Below, in pieces: positions 1 to 9,132 of a stretch of DNA of 64,000 nt. Within the stretch, counting starts at the first letter, position 1. Each line of letters starts with the position of its first letter. The position numbers and the translations under genes are program-made. This DNA is from Anaerolineales bacterium (GTDB lineage Bacteria; Chloroflexota; Anaerolineae; Anaerolineales; UBA4823): contig JAGVAD010000007.1 in NCBI GenBank assembly GCA_020060465.1, positions 62,001 through 126,000 on the forward strand, read 5' to 3'. The notes beneath the pieces are model-generated. The model made no database searches, was not told where the DNA came from, and saw only the letters and a list, made by a program, of their open reading frames with translations.

Positions 1-200
1 TCTGCCTGGGCGCGCAGGCTTGCTGAACTGACATCCTGCGCCTGGCGAATGACGCCGCCGGCTGTTTCCACTGCCGCCAGAATAACTACTGCCAGAGCGA
101 TAACGGTCAGCCCCAGCGCCAGGGTGAGCAGACGTGTGCGGATGCTTTGCGGCGGCCGCGCGACTGTGGAAGAGGGAACTTCTTGTGCAGGGTCAATCAT
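1..200 (-). CDS. N-terminus of a membrane sensor-like protein (runs off the window)
   Basis: Reading leftwards from an ATG at 200, an open frame of 66 codons runs to the window edge. It begins MIDPAQEVPSSTVARPPQSI and then shows one strong hydrophobic segment at about residues 25-44 (LLTLALGLTVIALAVVILAA), which looks like a first transmembrane helix. The start directly abuts the TAA stop of the upstream sensor gene (stop at 201-203), and an AGGAGAGGG ribosome site lies inside that gene's last codons, so the two are translationally coupled. By position it is the sixth member of the sensor operon and could carry the missing output domain (kinase, phosphatase or cyclase), but nothing after residue 66 can be seen. 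Confidence 0.75.
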   Translation of the reverse strand, partial: MIDPAQEVPSSTVARPPQSIRTRLLTLALGLTVIALAVVILAAVETAGGVIRQAQDVSSASLRAQA

Positions 201-2507
201 TTATCCCTCTCCTGGCGTTGCGCTACCTGGCGCATCGTCCGCGTCGTCTTTCTGGCGTGTCTCGCCGATCTGGATGAAAGCGCGCCGCGCGCCAACTGCT
301 TTTCCCAATTCGCGCACGGTGTTTTGAAGAATAACTTCCAGGTTCACCGAATTGCGCATCTCCGTAGCGATCAAGTTGATTTGTTGTTCACGCGCCGCCA
401 GCCGTTGCGCGTGTTGCAGCAGGCGCGTGCTTTCCATTACCAAAGCCAGGCGGGATGTCGCTTCCTCGACCAGGCTGATTACCTCATCTTGCAAAACGGG
501 AGCGTCAAAACGTAGATGCACCGCGCCGATCACCTCGCCGCGCAGCCGGATGGGCGCCGCTAAAACGCTGGATGCGCCGTCGTTTGCATCCCGTCGCCAT
601 ACCGGTTGACCTTGTTGGATGGCTTCCCAGGCTTCCGGCGGAGCGTCTTGCGCGGATAGCGGATAGAGATTGACCGCCTCAGCGACTGGCGATGACGCTG
701 CGCTGCCAGCCAGGTAACGATACCCGCTGGGGCGCCGCTCGCCGCGCAAGAACTCGCGCCAGCTTTGCTGTGTCATGCGGCCATGCGCTTCTTCCAATTC
801 TGCCACGGTGCGATTGAGCGTCTCAATCAAACGGGCGTTGTTGATCGCCGCAGCCAACTGGTCGGCCATCAGTTGCAGGGTGGTGATCGCAGCCGGGTCA
901 AATGCGTTCACCTGCCGGCTTTGTACATCCAGCGCGCCGATGACGGTTTCGCCCACTCGCAGCGGTAAAGCAACCTCCGAACGCGTCTCCGGCAGCAGCG
1001 GGTTCTTATAGTGCAATGGATCCAGCTCCACATCCGGCGACACCTGGGGCTGCCCGCTGCCGATTGCCGCGCCCACCAGTCCCACCTGCCCCACGCGCAA
1101 ACGATGACCAGCTTCCAGCATCTGCCGTCCAGCTTCTCCGGTGGCGGCGCGCAGCACCGCGTATTGCCCGCTTTCATCGGTGAGAAATACACCGGCATGG
1201 TAAAAATCGAATCGCTGACGGATCAGGTTCACTGCCTGCGTCAACAAGTCTTCCACCTGGGTCAGACGTGTTACCTGGCTGGCGACTTCAGCCGCCGCCT
1301 GCATCTGGTTTGAGCGCTGTTCCAGGGTTTGGGTGCGTTCAGCCACCAGCGCCTCCAGGTTGCCTACCAGCTCCCGCAACTGCTCAGTCATGCGATGGAA
1401 GCTACGGTTTAACTGTTCCACTTCATCCACGTTGCGCTCTTCCGAACTCAGCTCTGGCAGCGGACGGTTGAGCTTGCCTTCAGCAATGTCTTGCGCAGCG
1501 CGGGTTAGCTCCCGCACGGGCAGCAGCACATTGCCGATCAAACCACTTAAGATGAAGCCGATCAATAGCAGGCCGCTCAATCCAGCCAGCCCGCTGAAGA
1601 TGGTGCGGTTGACCAATTGCGCCTGGGCGGCGCTGCGATCCCATAAGATGTCCACCACGCCCACAATTTGACCGGTGTAGTCGCGCAGCGGTATGGTCAG
1701 CATGGCGTAGAGCGTCGGTCCTCGATGCACGCGGGCAAACACGTAATCCACCTGCCCGCGCAGCGCTTGCTGATAAGCCTGCGGGTTGTTGAAGAAAGGA
1801 CTGGGCAGCGTGGATGACACTGCGATTAGCTCCGGCGACTGGCTGTTGGGCGCGCCTTTCTCGGCGACATAACCAGCTTTGTCCATTGCCGATTGCAGCA
1901 GGAGCAATTGCCAATCGCCGCCGTATTTGGTGCGCAAGTCGTTGAACAGACGCTGGTCAAAACGCAAGCTGGTTTCCAGACTGCCACGAATACGTTTGCC
2001 GTCGGGCTGAACAACCTCAAACGGCGCTACGCCGCGCATAGCCAGACCATCTTCGGCCATCTCCAGGCTGGCGACGTCAATTTGCAAGGTATTAGCCGCC
2101 ACCAAAGTCAGGCGTTTTGCGGAGAGATCCTGGCCGTATTTTTCCACATCTGAGAAGTCCAGGATCACCTGCGCTGGCGCTTGGGTGAAACGCTGCTGAT
2201 GGACGCGGAATACATTTTGGGCAGCGCGATACCCTTCCTGGGTCAGCGAGAGCAATTGCTGGCGGTCGCCTTCCGCAAATGTCTGGCGCACCAAGGGGTT
2301 GCTGACAGTCTGCTTGGACAGCGCCAGGGAGATGTCTGCCAGGCGTTTTAGCTCATCTTGCAGCGCCTGCCGCTGACTCAGCAAGTAACGCTGCTCCTCG
2401 CTGATCATCTCGCGCCCACTGGCGACAGCCAGATAGGCAATCACTCCCACCAGCAGCACGGTGAAGAAGAACAGCGAAGGCGTCAGCAATTTACGAGCGA
2501 TGACCAT
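201..2507 (-). CDS. Membrane sensor: Cache-like domain, HAMP, coiled coil, GAF domains
   Basis: Protein of 768 residues. A first transmembrane helix (about 8-30) is followed by an extracytoplasmic region resembling the double-Cache 3 family (about 60-290; note KYGQDLSAKRLTLV and GLAMRGVAPF), a second helix (about 305-330), HAMP and a coiled coil. A well conserved GAF domain follows (FYHAGVFLTD, YAVLRAATGEAG, NPLLPETRSEVALPL, VIGALDVQS), then a degenerate second GAF and a C-terminal half-GAF tail. No histidine-kinase, GGDEF, PP2C or methyl-accepting domain is visible. The start at 2507 is chosen because AAGGAGAG lies 6 nt before this ATG; it overlaps the stop of the upstream gene by 17 nt. The ligand is unknown. 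It probably passes signals to partner proteins through coiled-coil or GAF contacts (inference). Confidence 0.85.
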   Translation of the reverse strand: MVIARKLLTPSLFFFTVLLVGVIAYLAVASGREMISEEQRYLLSQRQALQDELKRLADISLALSKQTVSNPLVRQTFAEGDRQQLLSLTQEGYRAAQNVFRVHQQRFTQAPAQVILDFSDVEKYGQDLSAKRLTLVAANTLQIDVASLEMAEDGLAMRGVAPFEVVQPDGKRIRGSLETSLRFDQRLFNDLRTKYGGDWQLLLLQSAMDKAGYVAEKGAPNSQSPELIAVSSTLPSPFFNNPQAYQQALRGQVDYVFARVHRGPTLYAMLTIPLRDYTGQIVGVVDILWDRSAAQAQLVNRTIFSGLAGLSGLLLIGFILSGLIGNVLLPVRELTRAAQDIAEGKLNRPLPELSSEERNVDEVEQLNRSFHRMTEQLRELVGNLEALVAERTQTLEQRSNQMQAAAEVASQVTRLTQVEDLLTQAVNLIRQRFDFYHAGVFLTDESGQYAVLRAATGEAGRQMLEAGHRLRVGQVGLVGAAIGSGQPQVSPDVELDPLHYKNPLLPETRSEVALPLRVGETVIGALDVQSRQVNAFDPAAITTLQLMADQLAAAINNARLIETLNRTVAELEEAHGRMTQQSWREFLRGERRPSGYRYLAGSAASSPVAEAVNLYPLSAQDAPPEAWEAIQQGQPVWRRDANDGASSVLAAPIRLRGEVIGAVHLRFDAPVLQDEVISLVEEATSRLALVMESTRLLQHAQRLAAREQQINLIATEMRNSVNLEVILQNTVRELGKAVGARRAFIQIGETRQKDDADDAPGSATPGEG

Positions 2508-4413
2508 TGCCGCTCTCCTTTCCGTCCTCCTGGGGCGCCTCGATTGAGCTTGCGGAAGTTGGCGCATTGGCGTTATCGCTGAGGCGCGGGTTGACAATGA
2601 TCGTGGCTTCGCGCACAGCCGGCAACTTGCCCAACTCCTGGGCGCTGGTGCGTAGTAAGCTATCCAAATCCAGGGCGCGAGCGATGCTGGCTGTCAGGCG
2701 GTTGATTGTTTCTTCGCGCGCCGCCCAGGAGCGGGTTTCCTCATACAATCGGGCGCTTTCCAGAATTTGACTCAAGCGATTGCTGATGCTGGCCAGCAAA
2801 TATACCTCCGCTTCGCTTAGCTCGCCTTCCTGCGGCCAAATATCCAGCGACCCGATCACCTCATTGCGTACGCGCAGCGGAATGCTGAAGGGTTTGCGAT
2901 AACCGTCGCTCTCTGTCGGCGAGGTTTCATGCGCTTGCAGTGGTCGAACTTCCACGCCATCGTAGGTATAGCCCAGGATGGGTGTGGTTTGGATGAAACG
3001 CAGCCAGGCCTCGCGTTCAATCTGTCCGTATGTCTGCTGCATGTCGGATAGATTTTTTTGCAGATCGCTGATCAGACGGGCATTTTGAATAGCGATAGCC
3101 AATTGGTCAGCCAGCACTTGCAAAATGCCCAGGCTTTCGGAGTCGAAAGCGTCGGGATCGCGGCTTTGCACATCCAGCACTCCGATCACCCGTCCGGCGA
3201 CGTTCATCGGGATAGCGGCTTCGGAGCGGGTCTCTGGCAGCAGCGGGTTCTTGTAATGCATCAGGTCCGCGCCCACGTCCGCCGCCACGCGCGCTTCGCC
3301 GCGGTGCGCTGCATAGCCCACCAGGCCCGTCTGCCCAACGCGCAGGCTGTGATTGCGCGAGAGCATTTCGCGCCCGGCTTCGCCGGTGGCGGCGCGAAGG
3401 ACGGCGTATTCGCCACGAGCGTCAATCAAGAAGACGCCGGCGTGATAATATCCTAAGCGTTCGCGAATCAGATTCACCGCGTTATCCAATAACTGCGCCA
3501 GATTGCGCGCCGCGGCGATATCGCGCGCCACCTGAGCCGCTATCTGCACCTGGATGGTGCGCCGTTCCAGCGCTTGGGTGCGCTCATGTACGCGGTTTTC
3601 AAGCTCCTGGCGGTTTTCGCGTAGCAGGTCGGTCATGCGTGCGATTGAGTGAGATAAATCGCCGATTTCATCACGACGTGGCATGGGCGCTACAGGACTG
3701 AAATCACCCTGCGTAATACGTTCCAGTTGACGCGTCAGCTCGCCCATCGGTCGGCTGATCACACGCTGACCCAGCCACCCCACGCCCAACGCCAGCATAA
3801 AAGCTACTGCAACCGAGAGACCAGAGAGCAAACGAGCGGCGTTTTGTGCGCGCAGTGTTTGCAGGTTACGCGCTTCCAAATCTGCCTGCAGGTTAGCTCG
3901 GATGTGGTTGAGTTGACCTTCCAGTTGGGTCTGCAAACCTGTCAGTCCGCTGGTGCGTCGTTGCAAAGCGGCGCCCCAGCGGCCCTGTTCCGCCAGGGCA
4001 TAGATTTCATCGCTCAAATCCTGCAACTCGGCGTATGTCTGGCGCAATTCACCTGCAATCTGTCGGTTCTCGGCGACTTTTTCGGGCGAGGTTCCCAGCG
4101 GTTGGGCGCTCAGGACGGAGAGTCGGGCTTCCAATGCCCGCAGGCGAATTTCCAGTTCTTGTTTGGCTTCTGGCGATGGCCGCGTCAGGGTAAAGGCATT
4201 GAGAGAACTTACGACACCCAGCCAGGCGCGCTCTACATCGGCGATTAGCGTGGCTTGATCGGCGCTCTGGCGCAGCAGTTGAATGTTGCGGTTGGCTATG
4301 GTGGAAAACCATAAGCCGCTGCCTGCCGCCGCCAGAGTCAGCAATGCCATAATCGCCGTCAAAATGCTGATGCGCTGCGCCAGGGAGAGCCGCAGTGATT
4401 CGCCTCTTTGCAT
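2491..4413 (-). CDS. Membrane sensor: four-helix-type sensory domain, HAMP, coiled coil, GAF domains
   Basis: Protein of 640 residues. Two transmembrane helices (about 14-36 and 193-216) bracket a helical, Leu/Gln/Ala-rich extracytoplasmic region like a four-helix-bundle or CHASE3 sensor. HAMP follows (about 220-270), then a coiled coil starting LENRVHERTQALERR, a full GAF domain (YYHAGVFLID, YAVLRAATGEAGREM, NPLLPETRSEAAIPM, VIGVLDVQSRDP), a partial second GAF and the same C-terminal tail as its neighbours (EETINRLTASIARALDLDSL). The ATG at 4413 shares one base with the TGA of the upstream gene (TGATG), and GGAGGGGAGG precedes it; a GTG one codon earlier is less likely. No catalytic output domain is present. 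The GAF half is clearly paralogous to the flanking genes, while the input half is different. Confidence 0.85.
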   Translation of the reverse strand: MQRGESLRLSLAQRISILTAIMALLTLAAAGSGLWFSTIANRNIQLLRQSADQATLIADVERAWLGVVSSLNAFTLTRPSPEAKQELEIRLRALEARLSVLSAQPLGTSPEKVAENRQIAGELRQTYAELQDLSDEIYALAEQGRWGAALQRRTSGLTGLQTQLEGQLNHIRANLQADLEARNLQTLRAQNAARLLSGLSVAVAFMLALGVGWLGQRVISRPMGELTRQLERITQGDFSPVAPMPRRDEIGDLSHSIARMTDLLRENRQELENRVHERTQALERRTIQVQIAAQVARDIAAARNLAQLLDNAVNLIRERLGYYHAGVFLIDARGEYAVLRAATGEAGREMLSRNHSLRVGQTGLVGYAAHRGEARVAADVGADLMHYKNPLLPETRSEAAIPMNVAGRVIGVLDVQSRDPDAFDSESLGILQVLADQLAIAIQNARLISDLQKNLSDMQQTYGQIEREAWLRFIQTTPILGYTYDGVEVRPLQAHETSPTESDGYRKPFSIPLRVRNEVIGSLDIWPQEGELSEAEVYLLASISNRLSQILESARLYEETRSWAAREETINRLTASIARALDLDSLLRTSAQELGKLPAVREATIIVNPRLSDNANAPTSASSIEAPQEDGKESGNGHRS

Positions 4414-7319
4414 CACGCCTCCCCTCCTTCCCCGCCGCGGGTTGCGCTGTTTTGGCTGTTGCCGTTGCCTCCACTATCGGCGTCGCTGTTGGCGCTGCCC
4501 AAACGGATTTGCACCCGCGCTGCGCTGATTGCTCGAGTGATTTCCTGAACGGTGGTGCGCATGACTGCGTCCAGACTCAGCGCGCTTTGCGCGCGGCCAA
4601 CGATTTGGTTAATCAATTCCTCCTGTTTGGCGCGGTTTTGGATTTCTTCCAACAGGCGGGCATTTTCCAGCGCCTGAGCCATCTGCGCCACGGTTTCGCG
4701 AGTTGCTTCAATCTCGTGCTGCGACCATGGCCCCTCCTCAGCTCTGCGCCGCAGGCGGAGGACGCCCAAACGGACGCCGCGTAGTTCAATGGGCGCTTCG
4801 ATTTCGGTCACCTGACCATTCTCGCTCTGCGTGGATAAGTTTTCTTTGGTTGTTTCGTCTCCTATGCTCACCCGTATGCCTTGAGAGTCCAGCGTGTAGA
4901 TGAGCGGCTGGTTGCGCAGCCGCTTCTGCCAGCCCTGCTGAATTTGCCGTCCGTACAGGCTTTCCAATTCACGCAGCGACTGCTGACTTTCGGCCAGCAA
5001 GCGGGCGTTTTCGATGGCAATTGCCAACTGGTCGGCCAGGATTTGCAGTGTTTCCAGGTCGCCTGGGGTAAACGCGGAAGGGCTGTGAGACTGCACATCT
5101 AATACCCCGATCACGCGGTCTTTAATTTTTAGCGGCAAAGCAAGCTCGGAGCGCGTCATAGGCAAATCCGGGTTGTTGAAATAGACCGCATCTTTCCCCA
5201 CGTCCAGGGCGATACGCGGCGTTCCGGAGGCTGCGGCGTAGCCAACAATGCCCTCCTTGCCCACTTTCAGGCGATGGCCGCGCGCCAACATGCGTTGACC
5301 GCCTTTCGAGTTTGCGGCTCGCAACACTGCATAGGTCGGCTGGTCGCTGCCTTGTCCCATCTGCTCCACCAAAAAGACGCCCACGTGATAAAACCCAAAA
5401 CGCTCAGAGATCAAACGTGTCACGTCTTGCAAGAGCTGGGCCGGGTCATGAATGGCAGCCGCTTCGCGTGCCACTTCTGCGGTCACCTGGAGCTGTAAGG
5501 CGCGCCGTTCCAGGTCCTGGGTGCGCTCACTGACGCGCGCTTCCAGGTTGCCGATCAGCTCGCGCAATTGGGCAGTCATGGTGTTGAAGGATCGCGCCAA
5601 CGAGCTTAGCTCGTCTTGCCCATATACCGGCGCCTCGCGGCTCAGGTCTCCGGCGGTGATGGCGGCGACGGTCTCCGTCAGGCTGCGCACCGGCTGCAAC
5701 GCCTGGCGGATGGTGGACCAGGTGAGTGAGAGCAAGATCAACGCGCCGATGGCCAGCACCGCCAGCGAGAGACGCTGGAAGTTGCGAATGGGAGCGAAAA
5801 GTTCAGACTCACGTTCTTGAACAATTACTCCCCAGTTGTTCGAAAACAGGTTTGTGTGGGCGATCCAGCGCGCCCCGGTGATGTCAGTAAAACGATAGGC
5901 GCCAACTGTTCCCTGACGCAGCGCCTGCACCGGCGGATATTTAGACATGTCTCCCATGACGACATCCAGCGGCGAGGAAGTAGCCAGCAGTTGGTTGCGC
6001 TCGTTGATAATGAAGATCGTTGCGCCGGATAAAGCCTGCTGCTGGGTGACCAGGCGGTTGATCTGGGTCAGTTCTGCAGCATACATACCCACGCCAATGA
6101 TTTGCCCCGCCCGGCTGCGGATGGGCATGGCTACCGTCAGGGTGGGTTCGCCGCTGGCGCGCAGCAGCGAGATTTGCATGCTGACCGGTAGCCCATTGAC
6201 GATTTCTTGGAACCATTTTCGATCACTGTAATTCAACAATGGGCGGCCGTCGCTGCGGGCGATATTTTTCCCCTGCAGGTCGGTGGTGCTGGCCAGGTAC
6301 ATGTCTGGGTAGGTGCTTACCAGGGCGCGCAAGATCGGCGTCTGCAATTCAGGGTCCATGGAGATGATGTCGTTGTTGGTCACCAGGGTGCGCAGCGCCC
6401 GGTTCGAATAAGTGAGCCACACCTCGCCAGCGTCGGTGACGTTCTGACTGATCGCCGCCAGCGATTGAGCAGCGTTCTTCTCCAGCTCCAGCCGCGCTTG
6501 ATTGGTCAGCAGTAAGCCCATGGCGGCAAGCAATGGCAGGGCGATGAGCAGCGCAAGCACGGTAATGCGCTGTTGCAGGCTGCCGCTGGGGCGTTGTTCA
6601 GCCCGGGATTGACGAAAAGCCGCCACCGTATAGGCCGTTAAATAGCCGATGCTGGCAGCCAGGCTAAAAGCCAACCCAATCCAGGGGCGCAGCGACAATA
6701 GATTGGAAAACACCGCCAGCAAATTTGCTAGCAGCATCAACCCGGCCATCCAGCGGGTCGAGCGGCTTTCTGCGCGGCTCAGCGCAGCGATGTAAAGCAA
6801 AAAGATCAGCAATCCACCGCCGACCAGCCCGTAGCACAGCGCGTTGACAATCAGGCTGAGCCCGCCGCCCGTGTAAGCCCATGCAGCAACATAACCGCCG
6901 CGATAAACCGCCGCGTTCAACGGGGTGTACCAAAGGCGACGACCAAAATAGACATCTACGATGGTTAAAATTAGCGGCAGACTGCCGATCAACCGCGCCA
7001 AAAACAAGCCGCGTCGCGCTGCAAGGCGACTCAGCCAGCCCGGCTTGAGCAAGGCGACCGAGGCTTGCAACAGGGCAACCGTAAGTAAGGGGGAGGTCGC
7101 TGCGAGGACAATGGTAGGCCAGCGGGCGGCGTCGGCGTCTTTTGCGCCGATGAGCGCGCCCAGTGCAAAGGTGTTCAGCGCGACCAGGAACAGGCTGAGG
7201 CCCACATAACGGTAGGCGCTATCGCGTGGGTTCAAATACAACACATACAGGCTGATGATTGCCTGCGTCAGAGCGATGATCCAGGCCAGGGTTGAAATGG
7301 TGAGGGTCAGCTCAGGCAT
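4413..7319 (-). CDS. Large membrane sensor: 7TM-like N-terminus, double Cache, HAMP, GAF domains
   Basis: Protein of 968 residues, the longest of the array. The first 235 residues form about seven hydrophobic segments, like the 7TM regions that precede some histidine kinases. A further helix (about 255-275) leads into an extracytoplasmic Cache-type domain (about 280-500; YPDMYLASTTDLQGKNIARS, DRKWFQEIV, GVGMYAAELTQINRLV), then another helix, HAMP, coiled coil and a GAF domain (FYHVGVFLVEQ, YAVLRAANSKGGQRM, NPDLPMTRSELALPL, VIGVLDVQSHSP). A weak second GAF and the common tail (ELINQIVGRAQSALSLDAVM) end the protein. The ATG at 7319 has GAGGAGG seven nt upstream and overlaps the preceding stop by 8 nt, so I prefer it over an upstream in-frame start at 7352. 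No catalytic domain is visible. Confidence 0.85.
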   Translation of the reverse strand: MPELTLTISTLAWIIALTQAIISLYVLYLNPRDSAYRYVGLSLFLVALNTFALGALIGAKDADAARWPTIVLAATSPLLTVALLQASVALLKPGWLSRLAARRGLFLARLIGSLPLILTIVDVYFGRRLWYTPLNAAVYRGGYVAAWAYTGGGLSLIVNALCYGLVGGGLLIFLLYIAALSRAESRSTRWMAGLMLLANLLAVFSNLLSLRPWIGLAFSLAASIGYLTAYTVAAFRQSRAEQRPSGSLQQRITVLALLIALPLLAAMGLLLTNQARLELEKNAAQSLAAISQNVTDAGEVWLTYSNRALRTLVTNNDIISMDPELQTPILRALVSTYPDMYLASTTDLQGKNIARSDGRPLLNYSDRKWFQEIVNGLPVSMQISLLRASGEPTLTVAMPIRSRAGQIIGVGMYAAELTQINRLVTQQQALSGATIFIINERNQLLATSSPLDVVMGDMSKYPPVQALRQGTVGAYRFTDITGARWIAHTNLFSNNWGVIVQERESELFAPIRNFQRLSLAVLAIGALILLSLTWSTIRQALQPVRSLTETVAAITAGDLSREAPVYGQDELSSLARSFNTMTAQLRELIGNLEARVSERTQDLERRALQLQVTAEVAREAAAIHDPAQLLQDVTRLISERFGFYHVGVFLVEQMGQGSDQPTYAVLRAANSKGGQRMLARGHRLKVGKEGIVGYAAASGTPRIALDVGKDAVYFNNPDLPMTRSELALPLKIKDRVIGVLDVQSHSPSAFTPGDLETLQILADQLAIAIENARLLAESQQSLRELESLYGRQIQQGWQKRLRNQPLIYTLDSQGIRVSIGDETTKENLSTQSENGQVTEIEAPIELRGVRLGVLRLRRRAEEGPWSQHEIEATRETVAQMAQALENARLLEEIQNRAKQEELINQIVGRAQSALSLDAVMRTTVQEITRAISAARVQIRLGSANSDADSGGNGNSQNSATRGGEGGEA

Positions 7320-9132
7320 GGGTTGCCTCCTCGCCAGGCGCGCCAACCACACGCTTGCCGTCAGGCCAAAGTTCGATCATGCCTTCTTGGGCATTGAGCG
7401 AGGCGCTTAGCTCACGCAGAGCGGTGCGTAAGATGGCATCTACATCGCTGGTCGTCCACAGCTTGCTGGCGATGCCGGCGGCGGTGCGCTCGGCTTCTGC
7501 CATGCGGCGAGTCTCTTGCAGTAATCGAGCGTTTTCCAGCGCCAGCGCGGCCTGATTGGCTACGGTTTCGATCAAAGCCAGTTCTTCATCGCTCCAAGCA
7601 GCGCCCGCTGACGGCTCGCGTTCCAACGTCAGACTGCCGATCACCTGGTCGCGCAGACGCAATGGGGCTTCTATTTCTAGCTGCGGCGAGCTTTCTAAGT
7701 CTGCACTGGTTGCTTCCGCTGCGACCGGCGTCTCGACCAAGCCCGCCGAAGTCGGTTCAGCGCGCTCAAATGTGTAACTCAGTTCCGAAGCCCGCGTCGC
7801 CCGCCCCCAGGCGCTTTCTAGATACTGACGGTGCAGGCTGCGCACCTCGTTCAGACTTTCCTGCATGGCTGAGAACAAGCGGGCATTTTCGATGGCGCTG
7901 GCCAACCCATCGGCGATGCCTTGCAGCACGGTGATGTCGTCGGCGTCGAAGGCTGCTTCCTGGGTAGATTGGATGGTTATAGCGCCCAGCACACGCGCTT
8001 CGCCGCTTTGACCTGCCTCGCTGGTCAAAATGGGCAATGCCAGCTCTGAGCGGGTGAGGGGCAAGTGCGGGTTATCAAAACGTGTCGCCTCTGCGCCAAC
8101 ATCCAGGGCGATGCGCGGTTGACTGTGAGCAGTCGCCCAGCCGATCATCGAATCGCCGCCGACCGCCAATCGGTGACCGGCAGCCAACATGGCCTGACCT
8201 GCTTCGCCGGTGCCAGCCTTCAATACTGCGTAGTTTTGCGCTTCGTCGCCGGCGCGCCCGGGTTCAATCAGGAAAATGCCTACATAGTACAGATTGAAAC
8301 GCTGGCGTATTAGTTCGCAGACTTGCGGCAATAAGACGTTGATATCCAACATGCGGCTGATCGCCCGGGTGATCTCAGCAGCAGTGTGAATTTGAACGAG
8401 GCGCCGTTCCAGGTCGCGCGTGCGCGCCTCCAGTTTCTGTTCCAGGTTGCGCCGTTCGTTATCTAACGTCTTGATGAGCGACTTTTGCTGTTCCAGGTTA
8501 CGATTTAACCCTTCCACTACTAAGCCGTAGGACGCCGCTCCAGAGACCGCCAATAAAGAGAAACTGATGAGAGCTGTCAGCCAGGAGTACAGGCTGCTGT
8601 TGCCGGTTCCGATGCGCAGTTGCGGCGCCGGCCACCAGCCGAAAGACATCGCCGCGCCCACCAACGTCAGGGTGAGCAGGCTCAGGATCAGCGCGCCCGT
8701 TCGTCCGCCGCGTCCGATCAAGAGGGCGGCGATGAACGGCAACGCCAGTAAATAAACTCGTCCGCTGCCATACAATCCGTCGGTGAGCAAATCGCCCAAT
8801 CCAACCGCAAACAACGCCAGCAGCAGCACCCCTGTTCGCACCGCCAGAGGGAGCTTCCGCGCCAGCGCGGCTATGACGACCAGTGCTAGAACGAAAGCGT
8901 AACCTGCCAAAACCAGCCGATTTGCGCCTGTTGGCTGAATCACGAAATTCATCAAATAAGCAAGTACGCCCAACACACAGGCGACAACGTACAGGCGGTT
9001 CAACACATAAGCGCGCAGCTTTGAGAGGCTATCTGTCTTCACCGCAACCTGTTCTTCTGATTGCGATTTATCCGACTTTTGCGGCGTCAATTTGTTGGAG
9101 GATTGATTCATTGAAAAAATGGAGAGTCTCAT
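7312..9132 (-). CDS. Polytopic membrane sensor with GAF domains
   Basis: Protein of 606 residues. After a polar N-terminus come about six hydrophobic segments (residues about 42-205) without an obvious extracytoplasmic domain, so the input resembles an integral-membrane sensor module. A long coiled coil (LIKTLDNERRNLEQKLEART) connects to a GAF domain (YYVGIFLIEPG, YAVLKAGTGEAGQAM, NPHLPLTRSELALPI, VLGAITIQS), a partial second GAF (LRLRDQVIGSLTLE) and the shared C-terminal tail. The ATG at 9132 overlaps the upstream TGA (ATGA) and follows AAGGAGAGG. There is no HAMP domain and no enzymatic domain. It sits inside the five-gene sensor operon and shares its GAF half with all neighbours. Confidence 0.83.
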   Translation of the reverse strand: MRLSIFSMNQSSNKLTPQKSDKSQSEEQVAVKTDSLSKLRAYVLNRLYVVACVLGVLAYLMNFVIQPTGANRLVLAGYAFVLALVVIAALARKLPLAVRTGVLLLALFAVGLGDLLTDGLYGSGRVYLLALPFIAALLIGRGGRTGALILSLLTLTLVGAAMSFGWWPAPQLRIGTGNSSLYSWLTALISFSLLAVSGAASYGLVVEGLNRNLEQQKSLIKTLDNERRNLEQKLEARTRDLERRLVQIHTAAEITRAISRMLDINVLLPQVCELIRQRFNLYYVGIFLIEPGRAGDEAQNYAVLKAGTGEAGQAMLAAGHRLAVGGDSMIGWATAHSQPRIALDVGAEATRFDNPHLPLTRSELALPILTSEAGQSGEARVLGAITIQSTQEAAFDADDITVLQGIADGLASAIENARLFSAMQESLNEVRSLHRQYLESAWGRATRASELSYTFERAEPTSAGLVETPVAAEATSADLESSPQLEIEAPLRLRDQVIGSLTLEREPSAGAAWSDEELALIETVANQAALALENARLLQETRRMAEAERTAAGIASKLWTTSDVDAILRTALRELSASLNAQEGMIELWPDGKRVVGAPGEEATHA